A stretch of 64,000 nucleotides of DNA from assembly GCA_903927025.1 (NCBI GenBank), contig CAIYLG010000038.1, forward strand, positions 1 to 64,000. Direction: 5' to 3'. Each line of letters opens with the position of its first letter. Positions within the stretch are counted from its first letter, which is position 1. The notes under the pieces were generated by a model. It saw only the letters and a program-made list of their open reading frames with translations, was not told the DNA's origin and did no database searches. Origin of the DNA: an uncultured Armatimonadota bacterium (lineage in GTDB: Bacteria > Armatimonadota > Fimbriimonadia > Fimbriimonadales > Fimbriimonadaceae). The position numbers and the translations under genes are program-made. Positions 7,756-16,592 of the stretch are shown one piece after another.

Positions 7756-9094
7756 TTGGCCACCGGACTTCAAAACGCGCTCCGCCAGTTGGGCCGGTTG
7801 TTACCAGAATCGTTCCGCCTCGTCCTTCGACGAGGCGCTTCGAAACGGCAAGTCCAACTCCGAAACCACCCAGGGATCGGTTTCGGCTCTTTTCCAGACG
7901 TGTAAAGCGCTCAAAGATCGCCTCACGCTTCTCTTCAGGAACGCCTCCGCCTTCGTCTGTAACGGTGAGCAGGACCTGCTTCCCATCGTGGACGAGACCA
8001 ATTGACACGGTTGTGTCTTTGGGGCTCGCACGCAGGGCGTTGGTGAGGAGGTTGTCCACCACGCAGCCAACCTCTTCTTCAAGTGCCATCACTTGAGCAG
8101 ATTCAGATTCCAACTCCAAGTGGACACCCGATTCGATATACCGATCCAGCCACCGAGCATGAGCCTGTTCCAGGACCTCTTCTATTTCCAGTGGAGCGGT
8201 GGCGTCCAAGATGGGCAGAGCAGACTGCAGCATCGCCTCAACCAACCGTGACATTCGCTCCGTCTCACGAAGGGCCTGAAGGAGGGCTTCCTTGTACTCG
8301 TCACTTGTCCGCGTCGATAGCATCGTCGTCTCAATGCGCCCCCTTAAAATGGTGAGAGGAGTCCTCAGTTCATGGGCGGCATCTTCAACAAACCGCTGTT
8401 GCCTGTCGACGGAGTCTTCGATACGATCCAAAAAGTGATTCAGCCGCATGGCAAACAGGCCGAACTCGTCTTCAGTGTCAATCTGGAGCCGCCTGCTTAG
8501 ATCAGACTCGCTGAACAATTCTGCCTGTCGAGTAAGGGATTCCAGCGGCAGAAACGTTCGGGCTGAGGCAAACCAGGTGACCGCTCCTACGAGACCAACC
8601 AACGGAAACCAAACGATGATCACCGCCAAAGTGGCGAGGTTCATCGTGCCCTCTCGCTCGTTCCATGGAAGAACGCCAACGAGGAGCCCTTCCTTGTTAG
8701 AGATGCTTCCGGCTACTACCGTGTTCTTCCCAATCTTGATGATGCCCCACTCGATGTGGCTCTGATTGGTAGGTTTGCCGATCATGGAATAAGCCCATTT
8801 AAAGGACGGCGCCAGCGAAATTGCACCTTCGCTGGCGATCAGCTTGCCATTGAGGTCAAAGGCGCCAAAACTCAGCTGCGGGTTGGACTGGACAACCTCG
8901 CTAAGGTCCGGAAGCAGGCCGTGCTTATCCGCAGCCGTGCTTGTCTGCAGGATGGCCGGGCGCAGAATATCGTGCGCGCGCCTTAGTTCTGCGGTTTGGA
9001 AGATGTAAATCGCAAGCCCAAACAGCGCTGCGAGAATAATCCCGCAGACTGTGGAAGTGGCGAGAGCAAGCCGATTCCGGTGGCTAATCCTCAT
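7745..9094 (-). CDS. Two-component sensor histidine kinase (HAMP, EnvZ/CusS type)
   Basis: A 449-residue membrane kinase. The first transmembrane helix (about 10-32) and the second (about 150-172) flank a periplasmic sensor loop of about 115 residues; then come a HAMP domain, a phosphoacceptor domain with His in DAAHELRTPLTILRGR, and an HATPase with NLLTNALRASP, TDEGGGVPE and GGFGVGLAVSKRLVE. The ATG at 9094 is preferred over the TTG at 9109 because GGAAAG sits seven bases upstream. The gene overlaps the end of the response regulator by 11 bases, so the pair is translationally coupled. This layout is typical of metal or envelope-stress systems, but no target genes are adjacent. Confidence 0.88.
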   Translation of the reverse strand: MRISHRNRLALATSTVCGIILAALFGLAIYIFQTAELRRAHDILRPAILQTSTAADKHGLLPDLSEVVQSNPQLSFGAFDLNGKLIASEGAISLAPSFKWAYSMIGKPTNQSHIEWGIIKIGKNTVVAGSISNKEGLLVGVLPWNEREGTMNLATLAVIIVWFPLVGLVGAVTWFASARTFLPLESLTRQAELFSESDLSRRLQIDTEDEFGLFAMRLNHFLDRIEDSVDRQQRFVEDAAHELRTPLTILRGRIETTMLSTRTSDEYKEALLQALRETERMSRLVEAMLQSALPILDATAPLEIEEVLEQAHARWLDRYIESGVHLELESESAQVMALEEEVGCVVDNLLTNALRASPKDTTVSIGLVHDGKQVLLTVTDEGGGVPEEKREAIFERFTRLEKSRNRSLGGFGVGLAVSKRLVEGRGGTILVTTGPTGGARFEVRWPSAS

Positions 9095-9752
9095 TCTGGG
9101 GCTTTCCAAGCATGTAGCCCTGACCTCGAACAGTGTGGATCAGCTTCGACGTTCCACTTCGCTCGAGCTTGTGGCGCAGGTAGCTAATGTACACCTCGAC
9201 CACATTGGGATCGCGATAGCCGGTGTCATCCCATACCTTCTCAAGAATCGTTTGTTTGGAGACGGGTAGTTCTGGGCTACGTATAAGGAGCTCCAACAGA
9301 GAGAATTCGGTTACCGAAAGAAAGATCGGACGTCCGTGACGGCTCACCTTTCTCGATCCAATATCCACGATGAGGTCAGCGTACTGAAGACGGGAAATGT
9401 CTTTGTTGCTGCGGCGAAGCAGAGCCCGGACCCGGGCAAGGAACTCCTCCAACATGAACGGCTTGGGCAGGTAATCGTCAGCTCCAGCATCAAGGCCGGT
9501 CACTCTGTCGTTAATGCCAGTTCTTGCCGTCAGCATTAGAACCGGCACTTTCGAATTTGTGCGAATTCGGCGGAGGACTTCAAATCCGTCAATGTCAGGC
9601 AGCATCACATCCAACACGACGAGGTCTGGCTGTAGGCTTTCGACCTGGGCAACGGCTGGCGATCCCTCAGAGAACCTCACCGTTTCGTAGCCGGACTGCT
9701 CCAGAGCTTGGGTAAGGAAGTCAAGCACCGCGTGCTCGTCTTCAACCAGCAT
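9084..9752 (-). CDS. OmpR/PhoB-family response regulator, true start probably upstream
   Basis: The receiver domain has LVEDE, the phosphoacceptor Asp in VVLDVMLPDIDGFEVL and Lys in PKPF, followed by a winged-helix DNA-binding domain (about 125-220 from the first ATG) ending VRGQGYMLG. It should regulate transcription when phosphorylated by the kinase encoded just downstream. The first ATG (9752) cuts into the first beta strand, which should read like KVMLVEDE. The frame is open upstream to a TAA, and a near-perfect Shine-Dalgarno site stands at 9790-9781, but the only codons at proper spacing are two ATC triplets. Translation may start at ATC 9776-9774, giving 230 residues. The coordinates given use the conservative ATG. 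Confidence 0.85.
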   Translation of the reverse strand: MLVEDEHAVLDFLTQALEQSGYETVRFSEGSPAVAQVESLQPDLVVLDVMLPDIDGFEVLRRIRTNSKVPVLMLTARTGINDRVTGLDAGADDYLPKPFMLEEFLARVRALLRRSNKDISRLQYADLIVDIGSRKVSRHGRPIFLSVTEFSLLELLIRSPELPVSKQTILEKVWDDTGYRDPNVVEVYISYLRHKLERSGTSKLIHTVRGQGYMLGKPQNED

Positions 9753-9780
9753 AACCTTCGATTTTTCTGTAGAGATGATG

Positions 9781-9790
9781 CTCCTCCTTT
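9781..9790 (-). promoter_or_regulatory. Strong ribosome-binding site without an AUG/GUG/UUG start
   Basis: On the minus strand the sequence AAAGGAGGAG is followed by C-ATC-ATC-TCT-ACA-GAA in the frame of the response regulator. The core GGAGG is 6 bases from the second ATC and 30 bases from the first ATG. An in-frame TAA overlaps the ribosome site, so no start further upstream is possible. The arrangement points to an AUC start or to a base error in the sequence. Confidence 0.55.
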
Positions 9791-9937
9791 ACGCGACTGC
9801 ACGGACAGTATGAATTGCTAGGCTCCAGTATCGTGTCGAGTCAGGCCAGACAGTTCTTAGGATGCTTTAAGCACGGTGCCAAATCAGCATATCCGACTCG
9901 AATTTGAGCCACAACCGATTCAGTCAGAATAGATGCG

Positions 9938-10660
9938 ATGCCGCTTGGAATCCTGATTGCCGCATGGTCCTTAGCCAAGAATGTGTCTGGACTCACTCCA
10001 ATTCTTACGTTTCACGATGTGATTTCAAACCGTGATGAGTCGTCCTTGTGGTTTGACTGCAGCACCAGCGAACTTGAAACTCAGATTCGTTGGTTCAAGG
10101 TGAAGGGCGCACATTTTGTGACGCTGAAGCAGATCTATCTGCATCTGGCCGAAGGAAAGCCGCTGCCATCAAAGTCGATTGCGATTACATTCGCGGATGG
10201 CTATGAGGGATTCTACAAGTTTGGTGTGCCAATTCTACGGCGGGAAAAGGTGCCGGTGACAATGTTCGTCCACACAGACTATGTGGGCGATCAACACGGT
10301 CATCCAAAGATGACCTGGCCCCAGCTTAAGGAGCTCGACAGGGAAGGGCTGGTCGAAATTTGCTCGCAGACGAGGACGCACCCAGCCGACCTGCGCACGT
10401 TGAGCGCGGACTCCCTCAGAAGCGAGATGATTGGCTCCAAGCAGGTGCTGGAGCAGAATTTGGGGCACGCGGTACCTTTCTTGGCGTATCCGAATGGCAA
10501 ATTTGATCTGAGGGTTGCCAAGTCAGCCCGAGACTCTGGCTACCTTGCCGCGTTTACCGAACAGCTGACGCCTTCCGAACGGTCGCCGAATCTGTTCATG
10601 ATTTCGCGTTACGTTCATACCCGCTATCGGCAGGCATGGCGAGATGCCGGCCGACGCTGA
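9938..10660 (+). CDS. Polysaccharide-deacetylase-fold (NodB) protein, probably not catalytic
   Basis: The 240-residue protein has a hydrophobic N terminus (about 1-18, a signal peptide or anchor) and then a NodB/PgaB-like deacetylase fold: TPILTFHDV, ITFADGYEGFY, PVTMFVHTDYVG, MTWPQLKEL and FLAYPNGKFD. In active enzymes the two diagnostic motifs are TFDDG and SHTxxH. Here they read TFADG (A86, replacing the catalytic-base Asp) and SQTRTH (Q144, replacing a metal-binding His), while D87 and H148 are kept. It may bind polysaccharide without deacetylating it. It is monocistronic, divergent from the two-component pair and convergent with the DUF1854 gene. Confidence 0.8.
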   Translation: MPLGILIAAWSLAKNVSGLTPILTFHDVISNRDESSLWFDCSTSELETQIRWFKVKGAHFVTLKQIYLHLAEGKPLPSKSIAITFADGYEGFYKFGVPILRREKVPVTMFVHTDYVGDQHGHPKMTWPQLKELDREGLVEICSQTRTHPADLRTLSADSLRSEMIGSKQVLEQNLGHAVPFLAYPNGKFDLRVAKSARDSGYLAAFTEQLTPSERSPNLFMISRYVHTRYRQAWRDAGRR

Positions 10661-10695
10661 GAGAACCTAGGTTCAAACAGCGTCGACCGTGATTG

Positions 10696-11196
10696 CTAAA
10701 GGATCGTTTCAAGAATCAACCGACTCCTAGCGTCAAGAGCTGTGACATCGGAAATCTCAAACCGATTTCCATCGACATCAATGAGCAAAAGGTGTCGCTC
10801 AGAAAGCCATTGAGCGTTCTCTTGAAGACTCTGCGTCACAAAGTCTCGCTCCCCTCTGTCGGTGTCCACGTGCCAGTAGGTTGCACCGAACTCTCCCTTT
10901 GCACTTACGATGTTCTGCACAAGGGAAGTTAAGTACCGCTTAGCAATCTCCTCCGCCACGGCTTCATACGATGCCGCAGTGAGTTCTCGCTTCGGATCCT
11001 TCAGCGTGATGATCTCCTCTCCCTTCCCGTTCATCAGCGCCAAATACTGATTGGGGTGCGAGAGCGGGGCGGACCAAGTCGGCTTGACCGTGACGTAGCT
11101 TCTGTCTTCTCCAATCGTCAGCCTGAGACGATCTTTGGGGAAGTGAAATAGCCGATAAGACGTGGTCTTTGGCGCTTCTTCTGCGATGGCCATCAT
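10696..11196 (-). CDS. DUF1854 family protein, partner of the ABC transporter
   Basis: A 166-residue soluble protein with the DUF1854 pattern: an N-terminal beta-rich part with FPKDRLRLTIG, a middle HPNQYLALMNGKGEEIITL segment and a C-terminal RHLLLIDVDGNRFEI and RSRLILETI. Its ATG overlaps the stop of the upstream ABC transporter gene by four bases (ATGA), so the two are translationally coupled. The same pair recurs in cyanophycin-associated loci of other bacteria, where this family carries the label 'cyanophycin metabolism-associated'. No cyanophycin synthetase or cyanophycinase is in this window, so only the coupling to the transporter is secure. Confidence 0.75.
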   Translation of the reverse strand: MMAIAEEAPKTTSYRLFHFPKDRLRLTIGEDRSYVTVKPTWSAPLSHPNQYLALMNGKGEEIITLKDPKRELTAASYEAVAEEIAKRYLTSLVQNIVSAKGEFGATYWHVDTDRGERDFVTQSLQENAQWLSERHLLLIDVDGNRFEISDVTALDARSRLILETIL

Positions 11197-13388
11197 GATC
11201 CTGCTCCAACTCCAATAATCTCGTTGATGGCGCTCTGCGCCTCAACCAACTTGTAGAACACACCTTGCTTTTCCATGAGCTCGGCGTGGGTTCCAATCTC
11301 GGCGATCTCTCCTTTGTCCAAAACGACGAGCCTCGAGGCATTTCGAAGGGTGCTGAGACGGTGCGCGATGGCAAACGTCGTCCTTCCTTCGATCAGGCGA
11401 CCAATGGCTTCCTGAATCTGCTTTTCCGTCTCGACGTCCACGGACGAGGTTGCCTCGTCCAGGATAAGAATCCGCGGATTGTGGAGGATGGCCCGAGCAA
11501 TCGAGATGCGCTGGCGCTCTCCACCCGATAGCTTCGATCCGCGCTCACCGACCATCGTGTCATATCCATCTGGCTTGGACAGCACAAAGTTGTGGGCATT
11601 GCCCGCTTTTGCCGCCACCACGATCTCATCAAACGAGGCCCCTGGTTTTCCATAGGCGATGTTCTCCGCGATCGTGCCATTGAACAGAAATGGCTCCTGG
11701 AGCACGATTCCGATCTGTCCGCGCATGTCCTGGAGGGGAATGTCGCGGTAGTCGATCCCGTCGATCCGAAGCGTTCCTGCGTCTGGTTCGTAGAAGCGGC
11801 AGATCAGGTTGATCGTGGTCGATTTTCCTGCTCCGCTCTTTCCGACCAGACCAATCATCTCTCCTGGCTTCGCCGTGAAGGTGATGCCCTTGAGGACTGG
11901 GTTCGATTTGTCGTAGCCGAACCGAACGTTGTTGAATTCCACCTCGCCAACGATCTTCACCCGCTCCTGATCAGGGGCGTAGTGCTCCGATTCCGTGTCC
12001 ATCACTTCAAAGATCCGCTCTGCACCTGCCATCGCTCGCGAGAACCATTGGTTAACTGCGGCGAACCACTGAAGGGGACCGTACAAGAGGCCAAGAAAGG
12101 CGCTGACCTTCCAGAACTCGCCAAGCGTCATCTTTTGCGAATAGACCAGGTAGCCGCCAACTGTCCAGTTGATCAGTGTGCCCAGCGAAGTAAAGAACGT
12201 CATCGCGCCGAAGATGGTGTACCAGCGCCCGTCCGCGGCCACGCCAGCATCACGCAGCTCATTGTTCCTACCTCGAAACTTGCTGTATTCGAGGTCTTCC
12301 TTAGCGAAAGCCTTCACCACGCGAATGCCGGTGAGAGATTCGTTCAGGTGCATGTGGAACCGAGCCCACTTCTGCCCGACGCGATGAAACATCTGCGACA
12401 TCGGTCGCCAGAAGAAGGCACCGATTCCAAGCACGAACGGAATTGGCGACAGAATGCACGCTGCAAGCATCGTGTTGGTCGCAAAAAGGAGCACAGTGAT
12501 GCCAACGAGCATCAGCCCGTTCAGCAAAAGGTACGGAACACCTTCGACCAGGAAGCCCCAAACCCTATCCGTGTCCTGAGTGACGCGCGATGCGATCGCA
12601 CCGACCTGCTTTTTGTCAAAGAAGGTGAGCTGCAGGAACTCGATGGCGCGATACACGGCACTGCGGAGGTCTGCAGCGATATGGCCAGCCAGAAACGCTA
12701 TGTAGCGCCCGCTGAGAATCTGCAGAACAGAATTGATCACCAGCACCCCTAACCAACACGCCATCAACTTCCAGAGAATGTCGAGTTCGGTGTGGTTCTT
12801 GAGAACGGTATCAATCAGCTTGCCCTGAATCAGCGGCGGGCAAAGGTTGAGCAGCGTTGTCACCAAGGACATCAGCGCAAGCAGGATCGCCTTCGACCGA
12901 TAGGGCGTCATGAAGCGGGCGATGCGCATCATCGTCTTTCCACGATTCACGCACGCCGGGCAGACTCCGTCTTTTTCTGGAAGCAGCCGATTGCAGTTCG
13001 CACATCGCAATCTCTCTTCCTTCAGGTTGATGAGCAGTGGCTCACCCTTTGCAAGCTGTTCGACTCCTCTTGCGGCTTCGCTGAACTTTGCGGACAGAGT
13101 GAGCGAATAGGAGATAACGGGAAGCAGCTCCCCGTTTTTGGTAAGAACCTCCAATCGGCCACCGCCAACGAGAGGTTCGTTGCGGGCCGATTTGATTTCG
13201 GAGATCGGGATGACAAACGACGGTGCGTCGCCCTGTTCCAGGACGCGAACCGATTCCGACGTAACTTCTAGGGTTCGGTGACCGAAGGAGCCATCTTCGG
13301 CAAAATCGGCCACCAAGCGTATGAGAACGTCATCGAGAGGCTTTGGATCTGAAGCAGACCCTGAGCCACCCTTGGGTGAGATATCCAT
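11193..13388 (-). CDS. ABC transporter, fused permease/ATPase with N-terminal zinc ribbon
   Basis: The protein (731 aa) is a type IV ABC exporter half-transporter with an unusual front end. Residues 1-125 form a DUF1854-partner-type beta-rich domain, then a zinc ribbon with C129, C132, C143 and C146, then six transmembrane helices (about 160-450) and an ATPase domain with GLVGKSGAGKSTT, the signature LSGGERQRISIARA, LILDEATSSVD and the switch His in IAHRLSTL. It would work as a homodimer in the inner membrane. Operon partner: the DUF1854 gene, overlapping by 4 bases. The family is found with cyanophycin genes elsewhere; the substrate here is unknown. Confidence 0.85.
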   Translation of the reverse strand: MDISPKGGSGSASDPKPLDDVLIRLVADFAEDGSFGHRTLEVTSESVRVLEQGDAPSFVIPISEIKSARNEPLVGGGRLEVLTKNGELLPVISYSLTLSAKFSEAARGVEQLAKGEPLLINLKEERLRCANCNRLLPEKDGVCPACVNRGKTMMRIARFMTPYRSKAILLALMSLVTTLLNLCPPLIQGKLIDTVLKNHTELDILWKLMACWLGVLVINSVLQILSGRYIAFLAGHIAADLRSAVYRAIEFLQLTFFDKKQVGAIASRVTQDTDRVWGFLVEGVPYLLLNGLMLVGITVLLFATNTMLAACILSPIPFVLGIGAFFWRPMSQMFHRVGQKWARFHMHLNESLTGIRVVKAFAKEDLEYSKFRGRNNELRDAGVAADGRWYTIFGAMTFFTSLGTLINWTVGGYLVYSQKMTLGEFWKVSAFLGLLYGPLQWFAAVNQWFSRAMAGAERIFEVMDTESEHYAPDQERVKIVGEVEFNNVRFGYDKSNPVLKGITFTAKPGEMIGLVGKSGAGKSTTINLICRFYEPDAGTLRIDGIDYRDIPLQDMRGQIGIVLQEPFLFNGTIAENIAYGKPGASFDEIVVAAKAGNAHNFVLSKPDGYDTMVGERGSKLSGGERQRISIARAILHNPRILILDEATSSVDVETEKQIQEAIGRLIEGRTTFAIAHRLSTLRNASRLVVLDKGEIAEIGTHAELMEKQGVFYKLVEAQSAINEIIGVGAGS

Positions 13389-13732
13389 ATAGAGCCCCTC
13401 CTCGAAGAGACCAGTACGATCAAAAGGCGGAAAGCTTGTGCTTCACTTGGCGGGAGCATTAGCCAACATGAACGGGCTCTCGGCAGATTTGATATCAACC
13501 AAGTCAGTGGATACGACGGTGCGTCACGCCGTCAGACCTAATTTGCGACGGTGGGCTCGACCAAATGGGAACCCGTGACAGTAAAAGGGAATCGCCTGTT
13601 AAAAGCCCCGGCTGGCAACGACTCCGGGCGTAATACTACCGCAGTCAGAACAATCACGCAAGTAAGAGGCAATGAACTTGACGGAAAAGTGTGATAGGGG
13701 AGTCTAACCAGGAAGTTCGGCGTTAAGGAATA
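13389..13732. other. Intergenic region between divergent ABC-transporter and GGDEF genes
   Basis: These 344 bases hold no plausible gene. They must carry both divergent promoters. TAAGGAA just before 13733 is the likely ribosome site of the GGDEF gene. I looked for c-di-GMP, cobalamin and other common riboswitch consensus sequences and saw none. Confidence 0.5.
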
Positions 13733-14752
13733 ATGGAAGGAGCCGACAACAAGTGGTTGGATAACCGCATGGAATCAAACTCAACTGAATCTGAAAGGGC
13801 ACCAGCAAAGCCGCGAGTGCTGTTAGTTGAGGACGACCCGGTCTCCGCTTACCTCATCCAGCAGCTCTTCATGGCGCAGGACCTCCCGCTAGATCATGCG
13901 GGAAATGGAGCTATCGCGCTGGAGATGCAGCGCCAAAATCGCTACCGGCTGGTGATTTCAGACTGGATGATGCCTGAGATGAATGGCGTTGATCTCTGTC
14001 GCGCCTTCCGTGGCTTAGGCGGCCCCTACGTTTACTTCATCCTGTGCACCTCAAAGGGTCAAAAATCTGACCGTGCCGAAGCGTTTGATGCCGGTGTGGA
14101 CGACTTCATGACAAAGCCTTTAGATCGCGCCGAGCTGCACATCCGACTTCGGGTAGCCCTCCGCATCCTTGAGGCCGAAGAGGTCGTACAGCGCCAGAAG
14201 GCAGAACTGGAGTCGATGAACGCCAAGCTGAACCACTTAGCGGTTACGGACGAGCTCACCTCTCTGTACAACAGACGTCGCTTTCAGGAGATGTTGCAGG
14301 AAGGCATTGACGAGCACATCCGAACCGGGGATCAGGTTTCGCTTATCCTCGCCGACATCGACCGGTTCAAGAGCCTTAACGATCAGTTTGGACACCAGGC
14401 CGGGGACGAGGCACTGAGAAGGGTCGCCGATATCATGCGGCAGAATTCTCGCCGCCACGAGTTGCCCGCCCGTTACGGCGGAGAAGAATTTGGAATCATT
14501 CTCCAGCGCTGCGGTCTCTTTGAGGCTGCGATAGCCGCAGAGCGATTCCGTTCCGCCCTGGAGAACGCCTCTTGGCCAGATCGACCGATTACGGCCAGCT
14601 TTGGAGTTGCAACCACGGGAGTTCACATCCAGACGATGTCCGAACTCGTTGCTGCCGCTGACCAGGCGCTCTACAGTGCCAAACAAAAAGGCAGGAATCG
14701 CGTAGAGCTGTTCCCTGCAAACCAGGCGGTTCACGCCATAGGCAAAGGCTAA
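13733..14752 (+). CDS. PleD-like diguanylate cyclase response regulator (receiver + GGDEF)
   Basis: A 339-residue cytoplasmic protein with a receiver domain (about 25-140, D77 in VISDWMMP, Lys in TKPLD), a coiled linker (about 143-170) and a GGDEF domain (about 175-332) with the active signature GGEEF at 249-253. It should make c-di-GMP when the receiver is phosphorylated. The inhibitory I-site RxxD expected just before the signature reads RRHE, so product inhibition may be weak. Two starts are possible, ATG at 13733 and ATG at 13769; the first has TAAGGAA upstream. No cognate kinase is adjacent. Confidence 0.88.
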   Translation: MEGADNKWLDNRMESNSTESERAPAKPRVLLVEDDPVSAYLIQQLFMAQDLPLDHAGNGAIALEMQRQNRYRLVISDWMMPEMNGVDLCRAFRGLGGPYVYFILCTSKGQKSDRAEAFDAGVDDFMTKPLDRAELHIRLRVALRILEAEEVVQRQKAELESMNAKLNHLAVTDELTSLYNRRRFQEMLQEGIDEHIRTGDQVSLILADIDRFKSLNDQFGHQAGDEALRRVADIMRQNSRRHELPARYGGEEFGIILQRCGLFEAAIAAERFRSALENASWPDRPITASFGVATTGVHIQTMSELVAAADQALYSAKQKGRNRVELFPANQAVHAIGKG

Positions 14753-14765
14753 TCGCGCTTCGGCT

Positions 14766-16547
14766 CTAGATTTTTGCTGAGTCCAGGAATTTCAGGAACT
14801 CACTCTTGTCTCGGGTGGAAGACTCGAACTTAGACAGGATCTTTCCGTCCGGAGCTACCGCTAGGTACACCGGAAGGGCAACGGTTCCGGTGAGCTTCTG
14901 TTGAAGCACCTGATTCTCTTCGTCCTCTTTTGACTGCTTGTCAGTATAGAGTTCAACCAAAACGAAGCGCTTCAACTGGTTCTTAACCTCCGGATCTGGA
15001 AACATGTTTTTCTCCATCCACCGGCAGTTGGTGCAGGTCACACCCGTAAAGTTTATGAACACCGGCTTGTTGAGCCGCTTAGCCAAGTCAAGAGCCTTGT
15101 CGTAGCTCTCCATCCATCCGCTTTTGGCAGGAGGCAAGAATGCCTCCAGTTCTCCCAAAGATCTCCCCGTCATACCGAGCACAAAGTATCCGGCGCACAG
15201 GGCGGTGAGCCCCATCATCACAAACCGACCCGGTCCAAAAGCTTTGGGCATTTGAACGGTCGGGAGTTTAAAGATGCCGGCGAGATACATTAGGGCTGCT
15301 GCGAATATGACGGCCCAAACGCCAAGGAACAGCGTCCGAGATAGAATTCCTGTCCCCCAAACGAGATCCGCATTGCTGAAGAATTTAACTGCAGCCGCAA
15401 TCTCAATGAAGCCCATAAAGCCCTTTACCGCGGCGAGCCATGCTCCAGATTTAGGGAGCTTGGCCAAGTAGCCGGGAAACATAGCGAGCAGAAAGAAGGG
15501 AAGGGCAAAAGCGGTGCTGAAGGCTAGCATTCCCACGACTGGATAGAGGAGCTGCCCCTTGGCGGCACTGATGAGGATCGTGCCAACGAACGGCCCCGTA
15601 CATGTGAAAGAGGTCAAGGTGAATGTGAGTCCCATAAATATGGGAACGATGAGGCCAGACTTCCCCTTAGCATTGAACCGGTTGGTGAGACCAGACGGAA
15701 GGGATATTTCGTAGAGGCCAAACAGGTTGAGCGAGAGAGCGATGAACATGACCGCCAGCAACAGGTTGACGACAGGATTCGTCGCAAAATTTTGAATTCC
15801 GCTGGCGCCGAAAACCACTGCGACCAGAAGCCCGAAACCGGTGTAGGCTCCAATAATTCCCAGGCAGTACGCAAGTGGTTGGGCGATCGTCGAGCCTTCC
15901 GGATTCTTCTCGTGCTGCTTCGAGAAGTAGCTCACCGTAATTGGCACCATTGGGAACACACAGGGTGTGACAAGCGCCAAGAGTCCAGCCCCAAACGCAA
16001 GGGCGATGAAGGCAAAGATGCCTTTGTCCTGAGGTGCTCCGCTCGGCTTTGTGGGCACAGTAGTCCCGGTAGCGCCGCCCGTTCCTGCAGCTGCTGTCGT
16101 CCCTCCCAAAGGGACCGTAACCGTTTTAGGAGGGATACAGGTGCGATCATTACAGGTCTGGAACCTGACCGTAAGGTTTGCCTTCCCGTCGGGCCCCAAG
16201 GTGACCGGCACCTTGTATTCAGCATGGTTTTCAAAATACTGAACTTCAGCCTCGAAGTTGGCATCGTATTTGAGAACCGGTTTGCCCTCGGTGACTTGTC
16301 CATTCAGCTTGGCTGGCGCCTCAACCCCGATCGTTGTGGGGATATTGGATGCCTTCGAAGGAACTATAGAGTAGAGATGCCAACCCGCCTCAATATCCGC
16401 ATTTAGCAAAACGGTGACCTGGGCCCCAGGCTTTGCCTCTCCGCTCGCGAGCTTTGCCGACCACTTGATCTTGTCATCTGCCATCGCAAAGGCAGCAAGG
16501 AGGGCTAGAACAAGTAGGACCAGAGGCTTTAAGAGTGAATTCTTCAT
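14766..16547 (-). CDS. dsbD: Thiol:disulfide interchange protein DsbD
   Basis: DsbD moves electrons from cytoplasmic thioredoxin to periplasmic thiol proteins. All three modules are present in 593 residues: a signal peptide and N-terminal beta-sandwich domain with the reactive cysteines in QTCNDRTC; a central eight-helix membrane domain with TPCVFPMVPI and FTCTGPFVGT, the usual cysteine pair; and a C-terminal thioredoxin-like domain with C505 and C508 in VTCTNCRWM. A Gly/Thr/Pro-rich linker joins the first two modules. It is convergent with the GGDEF gene (13 bases apart). It would support disulfide isomerisation of exported proteins or cytochrome c maturation. Confidence 0.92.
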   Translation of the reverse strand: MKNSLLKPLVLLVLALLAAFAMADDKIKWSAKLASGEAKPGAQVTVLLNADIEAGWHLYSIVPSKASNIPTTIGVEAPAKLNGQVTEGKPVLKYDANFEAEVQYFENHAEYKVPVTLGPDGKANLTVRFQTCNDRTCIPPKTVTVPLGGTTAAAGTGGATGTTVPTKPSGAPQDKGIFAFIALAFGAGLLALVTPCVFPMVPITVSYFSKQHEKNPEGSTIAQPLAYCLGIIGAYTGFGLLVAVVFGASGIQNFATNPVVNLLLAVMFIALSLNLFGLYEISLPSGLTNRFNAKGKSGLIVPIFMGLTFTLTSFTCTGPFVGTILISAAKGQLLYPVVGMLAFSTAFALPFFLLAMFPGYLAKLPKSGAWLAAVKGFMGFIEIAAAVKFFSNADLVWGTGILSRTLFLGVWAVIFAAALMYLAGIFKLPTVQMPKAFGPGRFVMMGLTALCAGYFVLGMTGRSLGELEAFLPPAKSGWMESYDKALDLAKRLNKPVFINFTGVTCTNCRWMEKNMFPDPEVKNQLKRFVLVELYTDKQSKEDEENQVLQQKLTGTVALPVYLAVAPDGKILSKFESSTRDKSEFLKFLDSAKI

Positions 16548-16592
16548 GCGGGTGATTTGATTTGGGTCTGCATCCAGTAAGGCGATTTGAGG

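Noticed and set aside
11592-12752. A 386-codon plus-strand frame opposite the ABC transporter
   Set aside because: The transporter frame carries Walker A, signature and switch motifs; the opposite frame is basic, irregular and domain-free.
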